The position numbers and the translations under genes were made by a program. From an uncultured Parabacteroides sp. (GTDB lineage: Bacteria; Bacteroidota; Bacteroidia; Bacteroidales; Tannerellaceae): a stretch of 16,032 nucleotides of DNA. Under the pieces are notes generated by a model that ran no database searches, was not told the origin of the DNA, and worked only from the letters and a program-made list of their open reading frames with translations. The number at the start of each line of letters is the position of its first letter. Positions within the stretch are counted from its first letter, which is position 1. Below are positions 1-7,064 of the stretch, in pieces. The DNA lies in assembly GCA_947074335.1 (NCBI GenBank), contig CAMTPG010000018.1, positions 1-16,032 on the forward strand, written 5' to 3'.

Positions 1-458
1 ATCAGAAATTTACGCAATTCGCCACTCGACAGAAAAATCAGCTTTTTGGCCAATGATTCTTCAATCTGCAATTGCCCGAATTGCTCTTTCAATTCATCAT
101 CCAAAAAGGCATAATCCAGCAAAGAGGCCACAGTGGGTGAATCATCGGTTTCGGTAGCATGCCAGCGCTGTTGATAATAACTGTTGCGGCAATCGGCCAG
201 CGAATAAATATCTTTGAAAGAGATGGATTGAATTTGTTCACTCACCAGACCGTCAAAATAATAATGACACGAGCCTGATTCCAACAGATACCGACCTTGC
301 AATATTTCGGCGATGCGTGTTTTGCCGGCACCGTTAGTTCCTGCCACAGCCCAGTGTTCACCCTGACGAATGGTCCAGTTTAAAGGCTGCTTCAGTTGTA
401 ATTCCGGCTGACGGAGCATTACCTGATTGAGTTCTGCTGTTATTTGTTGTTTTTCCAT
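1..458 (-). CDS. ModF-like ABC ATPase, N-terminal part (partial)
   Basis: The reading frame opens with ATG at 458 and stays open for 152 codons to the window edge, so the C-terminal part is missing. The protein shows a Walker A motif GTNGAGKT (residues 40-47) and an ABC signature LSSGELRKF (about 143-151). Both lie in one soluble nucleotide-binding domain, and there is no membrane segment. The short spacing between Walker A and signature and the signature ending in GE-RK resemble ModF/PhrA-type ATPases. That family normally carries two ABC domains in tandem (about 490 residues) and no permease; it is linked by name to molybdate uptake in E. coli but its role is poorly known. It lies 230 bp downstream of argB on the same strand, probably with its own promoter. 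The ABC ATPase assignment is secure; the ModF subgroup is inferred from the visible motifs. Confidence 0.8.
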   Translation of the reverse strand, partial: MEKQQITAELNQVMLRQPELQLKQPLNWTIRQGEHWAVAGTNGAGKTRIAEILQGRYLLESGSCHYYFDGLVSEQIQSISFKDIYSLADCRNSYYQQRWHATETDDSPTVASLLDYAFLDDELKEQFGQLQIEESLAKKLIFLSSGELRKFL

Positions 459-501
459 CTCGTTATAATGTGAAGCTGATCTGTATTATAATAGAACTTT
501 T

Positions 502-522
502 AGTAAATATCAAATATTTACT
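502..522. repeat. Perfect 9-bp inverted repeat upstream of the ABC ATPase gene
   Basis: AGTAAATAT (502-510) and its exact complement ATATTTACT (514-522) flank the 3-nt spacer CAA. The dyad ends 44 bp upstream of the ATPase ATG. Size and position suit an operator for a dimeric repressor or activator. No regulator gene in the window is an obvious partner. Confidence 0.4.
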
Positions 523-525
523 CTT

Positions 526-569
526 ACAGAATAGACCGTTGATTAAATGAATCAATTATTTTATTCTGT
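526..569. repeat. Nested inverted repeats (possible cruciform or hairpin)
   Basis: The outer arms ACAGAATA (526-533) and TATTCTGT (562-569) enclose the inner arms TTGATT (539-544) and AATCAA (550-555). The inner pair resembles the half-site sequence of FNR/CRP-type operators, but its spacer is 5 nt between 6-bp arms rather than the FNR spacing. Next to the 502-522 dyad it makes a compact symmetrical region. A function is inferred only. Confidence 0.35.
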
Positions 570-688
570 GATAAAGAATCTCTTTTCTGTAATTGCTTCT
601 TGGAAGTTTATTATATTATTCCTTAAAAGTTATTATCTAAATACAGGGCTTCTTTATTCATTCATGCTGTATTAAATCGAAGAGAAGA

Positions 689-1459
689 TTAATGCACGCG
701 TGTGCCCTGTCGCAAATGAATATCGGCAGCCTGTGTGATGATTACCTCTTTCACTCCGGCATCGATAGCCTGATAGGCATTTTCAAGTTTAGGTATCATA
801 CCGCCCTGAATCACACCATCGGTTACAAATTGCCGGAATTCTTCGCGTCGGAGTTCGGGGATTACACTGTTATCATCATCTTCATCCATCAGTACACCTT
901 TCTTTTCGAAACAAAACATCAGGGTTACATCAAAATGTTTAGCCAGCGCTTTCGCTACCTCGCCGGCGATTGTATCGGCATTGGTATTAAGCAAATTCCC
1001 TTTTTTATCGTGAGTAATAGGCGCCATCACCGGAACAATGCCCTGATGTATCAAAGCAGCCAGCAAATCGGCATTGACAGTTTTTACATCACCCACAAAA
1101 CCATAATCAACATCTTTTACCGGACGTTTTTCGGAGCAAATCACATTCATATCAGCTCCGGTCAGTCCTAAAGCATCCACATCCTGCGCCTGCAAACCGG
1201 CTACAATCGTTTTATTCACTAAACCGGCATAGACCATGGTAACCACTTTCAGTGTTTCAGCATCGGTGATGCGACGGCCGTTTACCATCTGACTTTCAAT
1301 GCCCAGTTGTGCTGCCATGTGTGTGGCAGAACGTCCGCCGCCATGAACAAGTACTTTAAAACCTTCTACCTCCGAAAAATCATGAAGCAATTGATGAAGT
1401 GTTTTTTCCTCTTCAACAATTTTACCGCCCACTTTTATGATTGTCAATTTATCTAACAT
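689..1459 (-). CDS. argB: Acetylglutamate kinase (arginine biosynthesis)
   Basis: ArgB phosphorylates the gamma-carboxyl of an N-acylated glutamate with ATP, the second step of the ornithine/arginine pathway, in the cytoplasm. The 256-residue length is normal for the amino-acid kinase fold. Visible landmarks are K9-V-G-G near the N terminus, the HGGG loop (39-42), NGRR (60-63) for the acyl-glutamate carboxylates, LNTNADTIAGE (157-167) with catalytic D162, and GGMIPKLENA (219-228) with K224. In several Bacteroidota (Bacteroides fragilis is the studied case) the pathway runs on N-succinyl rather than N-acetyl intermediates, so the real substrate may be N-succinylglutamate. The gene stands alone, with no other arg gene in view. 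A TATCTTTG -7 box lies 26-33 bp upstream of the ATG, supporting this start and a short leader. Confidence 0.96.
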   Translation of the reverse strand: MLDKLTIIKVGGKIVEEEKTLHQLLHDFSEVEGFKVLVHGGGRSATHMAAQLGIESQMVNGRRITDAETLKVVTMVYAGLVNKTIVAGLQAQDVDALGLTGADMNVICSEKRPVKDVDYGFVGDVKTVNADLLAALIHQGIVPVMAPITHDKKGNLLNTNADTIAGEVAKALAKHFDVTLMFCFEKKGVLMDEDDDNSVIPELRREEFRQFVTDGVIQGGMIPKLENAYQAIDAGVKEVIITQAADIHLRQGTRVH

Positions 1460-1484
1460 CGTTTTTTACTTATTTTTTCAGCTC

Positions 1485-1492
1485 CAAAGATA
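1485..1492 (-). promoter_or_regulatory. -7 promoter box of argB
   Basis: On the minus strand the sequence reads TATCTTTG, an exact match to the Bacteroidota -7 consensus TAnnTTTG. A clear TTTG at the -33 position was not found. Transcription would start roughly 10-20 bp before the argB ATG at 1459. Confidence 0.6.
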
Positions 1493-1578
1493 TAAAAAAT
1501 TAAACGAGAATGCTAAATCCTTTTCAGAGTAAAGCTGAAATATAAGTCGTCAAATGTAAGTTGCAAACGAAAAATAAT

Positions 1579-1586
1579 TATCTTCG
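1579..1586 (+). promoter_or_regulatory. Candidate -7 promoter box of the HdeD-like gene
   Basis: TATCTTCG differs from TAnnTTTG by one base and lies 43 bp upstream of the ATG at 1630. It is divergent from, and about 90 bp away from, the argB -7 box. A TTG triplet at 1561 lies in the right direction, but its spacing is short. Confidence 0.35.
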
Positions 1587-1629
1587 CAGAGACAGTTCAT
1601 TAACAAGCTAATTTTAAAGATAAAATGAT

Positions 1630-2151
1630 ATGAAAAAATTAAACAGTTCTGTTGTACGTTGCTTTTTTGCAATTGCTGTGGGGTTAATTTTGGTGATCTG
1701 GCCTGCTGCAGCCGTAAGTTATCTGGTAATCGCAATCGGTATTTGTTTTGTATTACCCGGAATATTTTCGTTATTGAATTATTTTACACGTACGCCTAAA
1801 GAGGGAGAAGAAAAACCCATGTTTCCGATTGACGGAGCAGGAAGTGTAATTCTGGGAGCCTGGATGGTTATTTCGCCTCAGTTTTTTGTCAATATTTTCA
1901 TGTATGTACTCGGCATCCTATTGATTGTGGCCGGAATTCAACAAATTGTTTCACTTTCATATGCACGTAAATACAATCATGTACCCGGCGGATTTTATGT
2001 AATACCCATCATTTTACTAATTGTAGGTGCCGTTATTTTATTCCGTCCGTTTGATGTAGCAGCCAATACTTTTATTCTTTTCGGGATTGCCAGTCTTATC
2101 TATGGTATAACCGAACTGGTAAACTGGTATAAGTTTAATAAGAAAAAATAA
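1630..2151 (+). CDS. HdeD/DUF308-family membrane protein
   Basis: This 173-residue protein is almost entirely hydrophobic, with six predicted inner-membrane helices in three pairs (about 10-31, 32-52, 69-87, 88-110, 119-138, 145-165). A charged loop with KEGEEK follows the second helix and the tail is WYKFNKKK. The repeated two-helix pattern, with PG or PF turns between helices, and the length match the HdeD/DUF308 family. E. coli HdeD is an acid-resistance membrane protein, but the biochemical role of the family is unknown, and it should not be taken as proof of acid resistance here. The gene is monocistronic: argB diverges from it upstream and the MFS gene converges downstream. The start is the ATG followed by two lysines and a hydrophobic stretch. 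Confidence 0.85.
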   Translation: MKKLNSSVVRCFFAIAVGLILVIWPAAAVSYLVIAIGICFVLPGIFSLLNYFTRTPKEGEEKPMFPIDGAGSVILGAWMVISPQFFVNIFMYVLGILLIVAGIQQIVSLSYARKYNHVPGGFYVIPIILLIVGAVILFRPFDVAANTFILFGIASLIYGITELVNWYKFNKKK

Positions 2152-2218
2152 AACTCTGAATAAAACAGATCTGAATCATCCCGGATTTGCAATAATAGAT
2201 TTGTAATAATAACGAATC

Positions 2219-2254
2219 AAAAAAATAAAAACGAATTGAAATTCAATTCGTTTT
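2219..2254 (-). terminator. Intrinsic terminator of the MFS gene
   Basis: The 13-bp arms at 2228-2240 and 2242-2254 surround a single central A, so the real loop probably opens a few pairs. On the minus strand the stem is followed by a T-rich run (TTTTTATTTTTTT, including the end of the stem). The stem is AT-rich, so its strength is uncertain. Confidence 0.6.
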
Positions 2255-2260
2255 AAGCAG

Positions 2261-2302
2261 GAACCTCAAAAGTTATAGATCTGACTTTTGAGGTTCTTTT
2301 TT
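2261..2302 (+). terminator. Intrinsic terminator of the HdeD-like gene
   Basis: Perfect 13-bp arms GAACCTCAAAAGT (2261-2273) and ACTTTTGAGGTTC (2284-2296) enclose a 10-nt loop. Six T residues follow at once on the plus strand (2297-2302). There is no T tract on the opposite side, so it should terminate only plus-strand transcription. Confidence 0.8.
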
Positions 2303-2320
2303 ATTTTCAATTCTGTTTTT

Positions 2321-3622
2321 TCAATTAATATCTTCCGTAATACCGCTTACTGTATCTCTTACCAGTTCTTTATTTTTTTCATAATTTTTCATATCAATAT
2401 GAAAAACATAGGATTTAAAAAAGATCAAAGAGGCTAATGCCAGTAATGAAACCATTATGGCTGAAAACCAGAAGGGAAATACTTCGGATTTAATGTTAAA
2501 TAATTTTTCACAACCGGTTATTACAAACGGAGTTGCTGCTTCGGCTATATAGTTACAGGTTAATACAAATGATAAATATTGGGTTGCCTTTTTTGCATCA
2601 GGTGCAATATATGTAGCTTTATTATAAACAACCGGCTGAATTACACCATATCCCAAACCTATCAATAAAGAGGCCACAACATAAGTTGTCATGGAATCGA
2701 AAATAGAACTAATATATAAACCACCGGCAAAAACACAAAGCGCAATAAAGATTGACCAGTGTTTTAATCCGCGAATTATCCAGGGAATTATAAAGCCTGA
2801 AATGGTTACGCCCAGAAAGAACAAGGAAGTAATATAACCGATATCCGAACTATTAAATTGTTCACTTTGCATACGGAATGGAACATAATAGGTAATAACC
2901 AGATTACCTGCCGTAGCAAAGAAATAAAGAGCCATAAGCCCCCATAACAAACCCAGTGATTGTTTGCCGGAAAAATGAAACTCCTGGGGAGGCATTGCAT
3001 TACCGGTTTGACCGGCTTCATTCAAATCAGATTTACTGTTTTTTTGAATAAATTTCCGACTCATAAATACGGCTAACACCAAAGGTATTACCGGTACAAG
3101 ATAAACAATAAATGGCAAATGCCAGCCTTTATTTCCGAGCCACCCCACAATAATAGTAGCAAAAATCAGGGTAAAATTGGCCAAGGCAGATTTAATACCT
3201 AATTGTTTCATTCTTGCTTTACCCGTAAAATTATCGGCAATCAATCCGGCAGCAATCGGAACAATGAAACCACAACCAATACCCAGCAGACAACTTACCC
3301 ATATCAGGGTAAACATATTTTTAGCAAACAGATAAACAATAGCACAAATCACAAATACAGCCAGACCAAATGTCAGCAATCCCATTTTACTTTTGGAAAC
3401 TGAAAGTTTACCTGACAATAAAATGAATGGAATAATAATCAGATTGGGAAGAATACTCAGCATCTGGATTTCCATATGACTGGCATGAGGAAATACTTTA
3501 TCCAATTCTGCCATCAAGGGCGAAATAGCCAGTCCCGGTAAATTTACACACAAGGATACCGAAAGAATCGCAATAAGCGATATTAATGGAAATTTTCCAT
3601 GTCCCGAATCTACATATTTCAT
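2321..3622 (-). CDS. MFS transporter of unknown substrate
   Basis: The 433-residue protein is an inner-membrane major facilitator with about 12 hydrophobic helices. A longer polar loop (about residues 190-222, with SRKFIQKNSKSDLNE) separates the two six-helix halves. The loop between helices 2 and 3 reads SGKLSVSKSKMG, a degenerate form of MFS motif A, and the fourth-helix region has a glycine-rich GIGCGFIVPIAAGLIAD stretch. It lies 150 bp downstream of aspA on the same strand with no clear TAnnTTTG promoter between them, so co-transcription is plausible. That would suggest aspartate, fumarate or a related acid as cargo, but nothing in the sequence fixes the substrate and it is not a Dcu-type carrier. 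Drug efflux remains possible. Confidence 0.85.
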   Translation of the reverse strand: MKYVDSGHGKFPLISLIAILSVSLCVNLPGLAISPLMAELDKVFPHASHMEIQMLSILPNLIIIPFILLSGKLSVSKSKMGLLTFGLAVFVICAIVYLFAKNMFTLIWVSCLLGIGCGFIVPIAAGLIADNFTGKARMKQLGIKSALANFTLIFATIIVGWLGNKGWHLPFIVYLVPVIPLVLAVFMSRKFIQKNSKSDLNEAGQTGNAMPPQEFHFSGKQSLGLLWGLMALYFFATAGNLVITYYVPFRMQSEQFNSSDIGYITSLFFLGVTISGFIIPWIIRGLKHWSIFIALCVFAGGLYISSIFDSMTTYVVASLLIGLGYGVIQPVVYNKATYIAPDAKKATQYLSFVLTCNYIAEAATPFVITGCEKLFNIKSEVFPFWFSAIMVSLLALASLIFFKSYVFHIDMKNYEKNKELVRDTVSGITEDIN

Positions 3623-3724
3623 AGATAAATATTTTTAATTATTCTTTAAATAATATTTATATTAAAAGTATTCTGAACTGTTTTTCAGATTCAGGATCAA
3701 TTTAATATTCTTCCTTTAAATCAG

Positions 3725-3758
3725 ACTGGTTGAATGGAATTAATTCCATTCAACCAGT
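3725..3758. repeat. Perfect 34-bp palindrome downstream of aspA
   Basis: The 17-bp arm ACTGGTTGAATGGAATT (3725-3741) is followed directly by its exact complement (3742-3758). It begins 15 bp past the aspA stop codon. In RNA it would form a strong stem with a small AATT loop. Reading on the minus strand, what follows is CTGATTTAAAGG, so the T tract expected of a strong intrinsic terminator is missing. It may be a weak terminator, a 3' stabilising or processing hairpin that sets aspA above MFS expression, or a DNA-binding site. Confidence 0.75.
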
Positions 3759-3772
3759 TTATATGTGGTTTA

Positions 3773-5215
3773 TTAATTAACCAAATGCTTTGGCACAGCA
3801 TGAGGCTGTGTCATATTTTCAGGTTTCAACAATTCATCCAACTGATCTTTAGGCAAATAATTACCTTCAATCAATAAGTCATAGACACTCTTACCGGTTT
3901 CCATTGCCTTACGTGCAGTTTCCGAACAAATTTCATAACCAATATAAGGAAGCAATGCCGTAATAATACCGATACTGCCATATACCAGATCTTTACAATG
4001 TTTTTCGTTGGCTGTGATGCCCAAAATACATTTATCGCGTAAAGTCTGCATGGCATTCATCATCATTTCAACAGATTCGAACATGGAGAATACAATAACA
4101 GATTCCATCACATTCAATTCCAGCTGACCGGCTTCGGCTGCTAAAGTTACGGTAAGATTATTACCAATGGTTTTAAATGCTACCTGGTTTACTACTTCCG
4201 GAATAACCGGATTTACTTTACCCGGCATGATTGAAGATCCGGGCTGCATAGCCGGCAGATTTATTTCATTGATACCTGTTCGCGGACCACTGGATAATAA
4301 ACGCAGGTCATTACAAATTTTCGACAATTTGATAGCCAGACATTTTACGGCATCCGAATACATCACATAACAACTTGTATCACTTGTAGCTTCAATAAAA
4401 TCGGCTGCCGGTTTAATATCTAAGCCGGATATTTCGCGCAAATAGTTGATACAAAGCGGCGAATATTTCGGATCAGCTGCAATACCCGTACCAATTGCTG
4501 TACCACCCATATTTACAAACAGACACATATCCACGTTTTGTTTCAAACGTCCTATTTCTTCCTGCAGACTGTTTGCCCAACCGTTAAACTCCTGGCCAAG
4601 TGTCATTGGAACGGCATCCTGCAACTGGGTACGTCCCATTTTAATAATACCTTTAAACTCCTGTGCTTTCTGACGGAAAGCATCAATCAGATCTTCAAGC
4701 GCTTTAGTCAGTTTCTTATTATAAAGCACAAATGCCATTTTTACTGCCGTAGGATAAACATCATTGGTAGATTGTGCTTTATTCACATTATCATTAGGAT
4801 GAATAAATTCATAATCACCTTTAGGATGACCTGCCAGCTCAAGTGCGCGGTTAGCAATAACCTCGTTGGCATTCATATTAGTAGATGTACCGGCACCGCC
4901 TTGTACCATATCTACAATAAACTGACTATTAAATTTACCTGTGCGAACCTCTTTACATGCATCGATAATAAAAGCTGCTTTCTGTGGATCCAGTTCACCT
5001 AAATCACGATTAGCCATGGCTGCAGCCTCTTTAATCATAGCTAAACTTTCAATTAATTCCGGAAAATGCCGGATAGTAATCATGGAAATAGAGAAATTTT
5101 CTTTTGCTCTCAGCGTTTGTACACCATAATAACATTCATCCGGTATTTGTTTATCACCCAGAAAATCATGCTCCACACGATACTTAATTTTTTTGTCGTC
5201 CATAGTTTCGTTCAT
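3773..5215 (-). CDS. aspA: Aspartate ammonia-lyase
   Basis: Aspartase reversibly converts L-aspartate to fumarate and ammonium in the cytoplasm. In anaerobes it feeds fumarate respiration and frees ammonium. The 480-residue length fits the fumarase/aspartase superfamily. Conserved blocks are GGAGTSTNMNANEVI (106-120), QSTNDVYPT (148-156), GRTQLQDAVPMTLGQEF (194-210) and the signature loop GSSIMPGKVNP (326-336), which carries the catalytic serine. The N-terminal RVEHDFLG and the C-terminal ETARKAMETGKSV segments favour aspartase over class II fumarase, which it otherwise resembles. The MFS gene follows and the ammonium channel gene precedes it on the same strand. The 439-bp upstream region with the four-box array is the likely control region. 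ATG at 5215 is used; M5 is a possible alternative. Confidence 0.93.
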   Translation of the reverse strand: MNETMDDKKIKYRVEHDFLGDKQIPDECYYGVQTLRAKENFSISMITIRHFPELIESLAMIKEAAAMANRDLGELDPQKAAFIIDACKEVRTGKFNSQFIVDMVQGGAGTSTNMNANEVIANRALELAGHPKGDYEFIHPNDNVNKAQSTNDVYPTAVKMAFVLYNKKLTKALEDLIDAFRQKAQEFKGIIKMGRTQLQDAVPMTLGQEFNGWANSLQEEIGRLKQNVDMCLFVNMGGTAIGTGIAADPKYSPLCINYLREISGLDIKPAADFIEATSDTSCYVMYSDAVKCLAIKLSKICNDLRLLSSGPRTGINEINLPAMQPGSSIMPGKVNPVIPEVVNQVAFKTIGNNLTVTLAAEAGQLELNVMESVIVFSMFESVEMMMNAMQTLRDKCILGITANEKHCKDLVYGSIGIITALLPYIGYEICSETARKAMETGKSVYDLLIEGNYLPKDQLDELLKPENMTQPHAVPKHLVN

Positions 5216-5489
5216 TTAAATTAAAAATTTTGCATTTAAAACAACAGTCTATTTTAGATAGTTCACTTGCAAAGTCCTGAATTAAATAATTTTAGAATCG
5301 CAAAACCATTTCTTTACTATCTAACCCAATTCATTCACTAAAATGACTATAAAATCATTTCCTCAACTACTATTAATTATATAACAGATAGTTTGTATAT
5401 TATTAAAACAAATTATATGGTACAAGCTGGTTATAACCTTTTTCGCTACAGCATAGTAAACGTTAATTCCGTACAATGCAAAGGCTTAG

Positions 5490-5577
5490 TTTTTTGTCAG
5501 CTGTTAAACACTTTTTTGTCAATTGTGAAATGCTTTTATGACAACTGACAAAAAAGCATTTCACAATTGACAAAACA
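5490..5577. promoter_or_regulatory. Array of four 21-bp operator-like boxes with a 24-bp-arm inverted repeat
   Basis: Four boxes share the core TTTTGTCA, two variable bases, then TGT. They lie at 5490-5510 and 5512-5532 on the plus strand and at 5535-5555 and about 5557-5577 on the minus strand. Box starts are 22 bp apart within each pair, about two helical turns. Each box splits into two 7-mers related to TTGTCAA and TTGTGAA, a direct-repeat design typical of AraC-family sites. Boxes 2 and 4 belong to a perfect inverted repeat with 24-bp arms (5514-5537 and 5552-5575) and a 14-nt spacer. No T tract follows on either strand, so a terminator is unlikely. It lies about 275 bp upstream of the aspA start and 78 bp beyond the amt stop. 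Confidence 0.6.
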
Positions 5578-5614
5578 ACAGTGTATCATCATATAATCCA
5601 TAAATAAATTGCAA

Positions 5615-5639
5615 CCGAATAATAAATTTGTTATTCCGG
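5615..5639 (-). terminator. Candidate terminator of amt
   Basis: CCGAATAA (5615-5622) pairs with TTATTCCGG (5631-5639) with one bulged C and an 8-nt loop, 16 bp past the amt stop. On the minus strand the next bases (TTGCAATTTATTTAT) are only moderately T-rich. Confidence 0.4.
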
Positions 5640-5654
5640 CTGCCATTATATTCT

Positions 5655-6890
5655 TCAGGATTGTTCAGGTTCTATAATAACAGGCTCTTCTACATCCTGC
5701 ACTTCAGTCATATAAGCCTGATCCAACCCTTTCTCCTGTACTTCTTTTGGTACATGAATTGAGCCGAAAGCATTTGCAACCTTAAATATAATCCAGGTCA
5801 CAATGCAGGTATAAATAACAACCAGAACCACTCCAAATAACTGAATAACAAATTGTTTACCTCCGGCAGAAATATGATTTACCTCTGCAGCAGCAAATAA
5901 ACCAATCAAAACACTACCGGTAAAACCACCCATGCCATGTACACCCCATACACCAAGTGCATCATCCCATTTGAATTTGCGCGCCAAATTCAGACAGCAA
6001 TAACAAACCACGGCAGCAATAATTCCGATATATACGGCAGATTGCGGTTTTACATAACCGGCACAAGGAGTAATTGTAGCCAGGCCGGCTACGGCACCCG
6101 TAGCAAGTTCCACCATTGAAAATTTTTTATCGCGTATATAAGTAATGATGATCCAGACTACGGTTGCAAATCCGGCAGCAATACCGGTATTGGTAAATGC
6201 GATAGCGGCTGTTTCGCCACTGCAAAGAGCTCCACCCGAATTGAAACCAAACCAGCCAAACAATAAAATGGCAGCACCTACAAGCATCAGGTTGATATTG
6301 CTGTAATCCTTTTTCGGCATAGAAGCCCGTCGGCCGAAATATAAAATACCAACTAAAGCACTGAAACCGGCTGTTGCATGAATAACAGTTCCTCCGGCGT
6401 AATCCACGAAACCGAATTTAGCCAGAAATCCGCCACCCCAAACCCAGTGTGCTACAGGGAAATAGACAAATATCATCCAAAGCACCAATACTTTTATCCA
6501 TCCCGTAATATTGATACGGTCGGCTATAGCTCCGGTCATCAGCGGAGCCGTGATGATGGCAAACATCAGCTGATACATAAAAAACATCAGGAAAGGAATT
6601 GAAGAACCATACCTTGCATTGATTGAGAAATCAACATGATGCAACATCAGATATTCGATGGGCGATCCGATCACCCCACCGATATCTTCTCCAAAAACCA
6701 GTGAGAAACCACCCAGTGTCCACATTACCGTTACGATGCCGATTGCAATAAAAGTATACATCATCATGGTAATGGAGTTTTTCTTCGGCGTTAACCCGCC
6801 ATAAAAAAAGGCCAGACCCGGTGTCATGAAAAAGACCAGCACCGTGGTTACTACCATAAAGGCCACATTGCCATTATTCAATTCATCCAT
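5655..6890 (-). CDS. amt: Ammonium transporter (Amt/MEP/Rh family)
   Basis: This inner-membrane ammonium channel has 411 residues and about 11 hydrophobic helices. The N terminus lacks a cleaved signal. Family residues are visible: NGNVAFMVVTTVLVFFMTPGLAFFYGG spans helix 1, AHWVWGGG (147-154) includes the recruitment-site Trp, DYAGGTVIH (163-171) holds the structural Asp and the first pore His, FGWFGFNSGG (211-220) holds pore phenylalanines, and VHGMGGFTG (317-325) has the second pore His (H318). After the last helix the tail reads KEVQEKGLDQAYM and then runs acidic. The usual PII-contact segment is longer, with a GLD-x-x-x-HGE-x-AY pattern, so the HGE part appears to be missing. No glnK gene adjoins it. 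The aspA gene downstream would produce its substrate. It is named amt rather than amtB because of the missing partner. Confidence 0.95.
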   Translation of the reverse strand: MDELNNGNVAFMVVTTVLVFFMTPGLAFFYGGLTPKKNSITMMMYTFIAIGIVTVMWTLGGFSLVFGEDIGGVIGSPIEYLMLHHVDFSINARYGSSIPFLMFFMYQLMFAIITAPLMTGAIADRINITGWIKVLVLWMIFVYFPVAHWVWGGGFLAKFGFVDYAGGTVIHATAGFSALVGILYFGRRASMPKKDYSNINLMLVGAAILLFGWFGFNSGGALCSGETAAIAFTNTGIAAGFATVVWIIITYIRDKKFSMVELATGAVAGLATITPCAGYVKPQSAVYIGIIAAVVCYCCLNLARKFKWDDALGVWGVHGMGGFTGSVLIGLFAAAEVNHISAGGKQFVIQLFGVVLVVIYTCIVTWIIFKVANAFGSIHVPKEVQEKGLDQAYMTEVQDVEEPVIIEPEQS

Positions 6891-6997
6891 AGCTGTTTAA
6901 TCTTATTAAATAAAAATAAGTAATAGTATCTGATAAAAAACAACCGGCTTTGGCATTTGTTCAATACATTTTTATTAATATTCAATAGAATTACATT

Positions 6998-7042
6998 AAA
7001 AAGCAAGAGCGGATTATCTTTGTATCAAGATAATCCGCTCTT
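6998..7042 (-). terminator. Intrinsic terminator of the araC-family gene
   Basis: A perfect 16-bp stem (AAGAGCGGATTATCTT at 7005-7020 with its complement at 7027-7042) has a 6-nt loop. On the minus strand it is followed by GC and then five T residues. It starts 23 bp past the stop of the regulator gene and separates it from amt. Confidence 0.85.
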
Positions 7043-7064
7043 ACAGATTTAATTATAAACCATT

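Larger units (their letters stand above)
459..688. other. AT-rich intergenic region between argB and the ModF-like gene
   Basis: This 230-bp stretch holds no convincing gene. Its right half, just after the argB stop, shows no clear intrinsic terminator. Its left half, upstream of the ATPase start, is rich in inverted repeats, described separately. A perfect TAnnTTTG box for the ATPase gene was not found. Confidence 0.6.
5216..5654. other. Long regulatory intergenic region between amt and aspA
   Basis: No credible gene lies in these 439 bp. The half nearest amt holds a candidate amt terminator and the four-box array with its long inverted repeat. The half nearest aspA (5216-5489) is AT-rich, without an exact TAnnTTTG box on the minus strand and without a further long repeat. 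The aspA promoter must lie here or inside the array. Confidence 0.7.

Noticed and set aside
692..1171. A 159-codon plus-strand open frame
   Set aside because: It lies wholly antisense to argB, whose motifs are complete, and its translation shows no family features.
4538..5002. A 154-codon plus-strand open frame
   Set aside because: It is antisense to aspA, whose frame is well supported; the translation is Cys/Phe/Ile-rich with no domain.
5514..5575. Reading the 24-bp-arm inverted repeat as the amt or aspA intrinsic terminator
   Set aside because: No T tract follows the stem on either strand, it is 80 bp from the amt stop, and it consists of boxes also present as two further copies, which fits operators better.
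7015..7022. TATCTTTG on the plus strand, an exact -7 promoter match
   Set aside because: It lies in the stem-loop of the araC-family terminator and points into the 3' end of that gene, with no plus-strand gene downstream.
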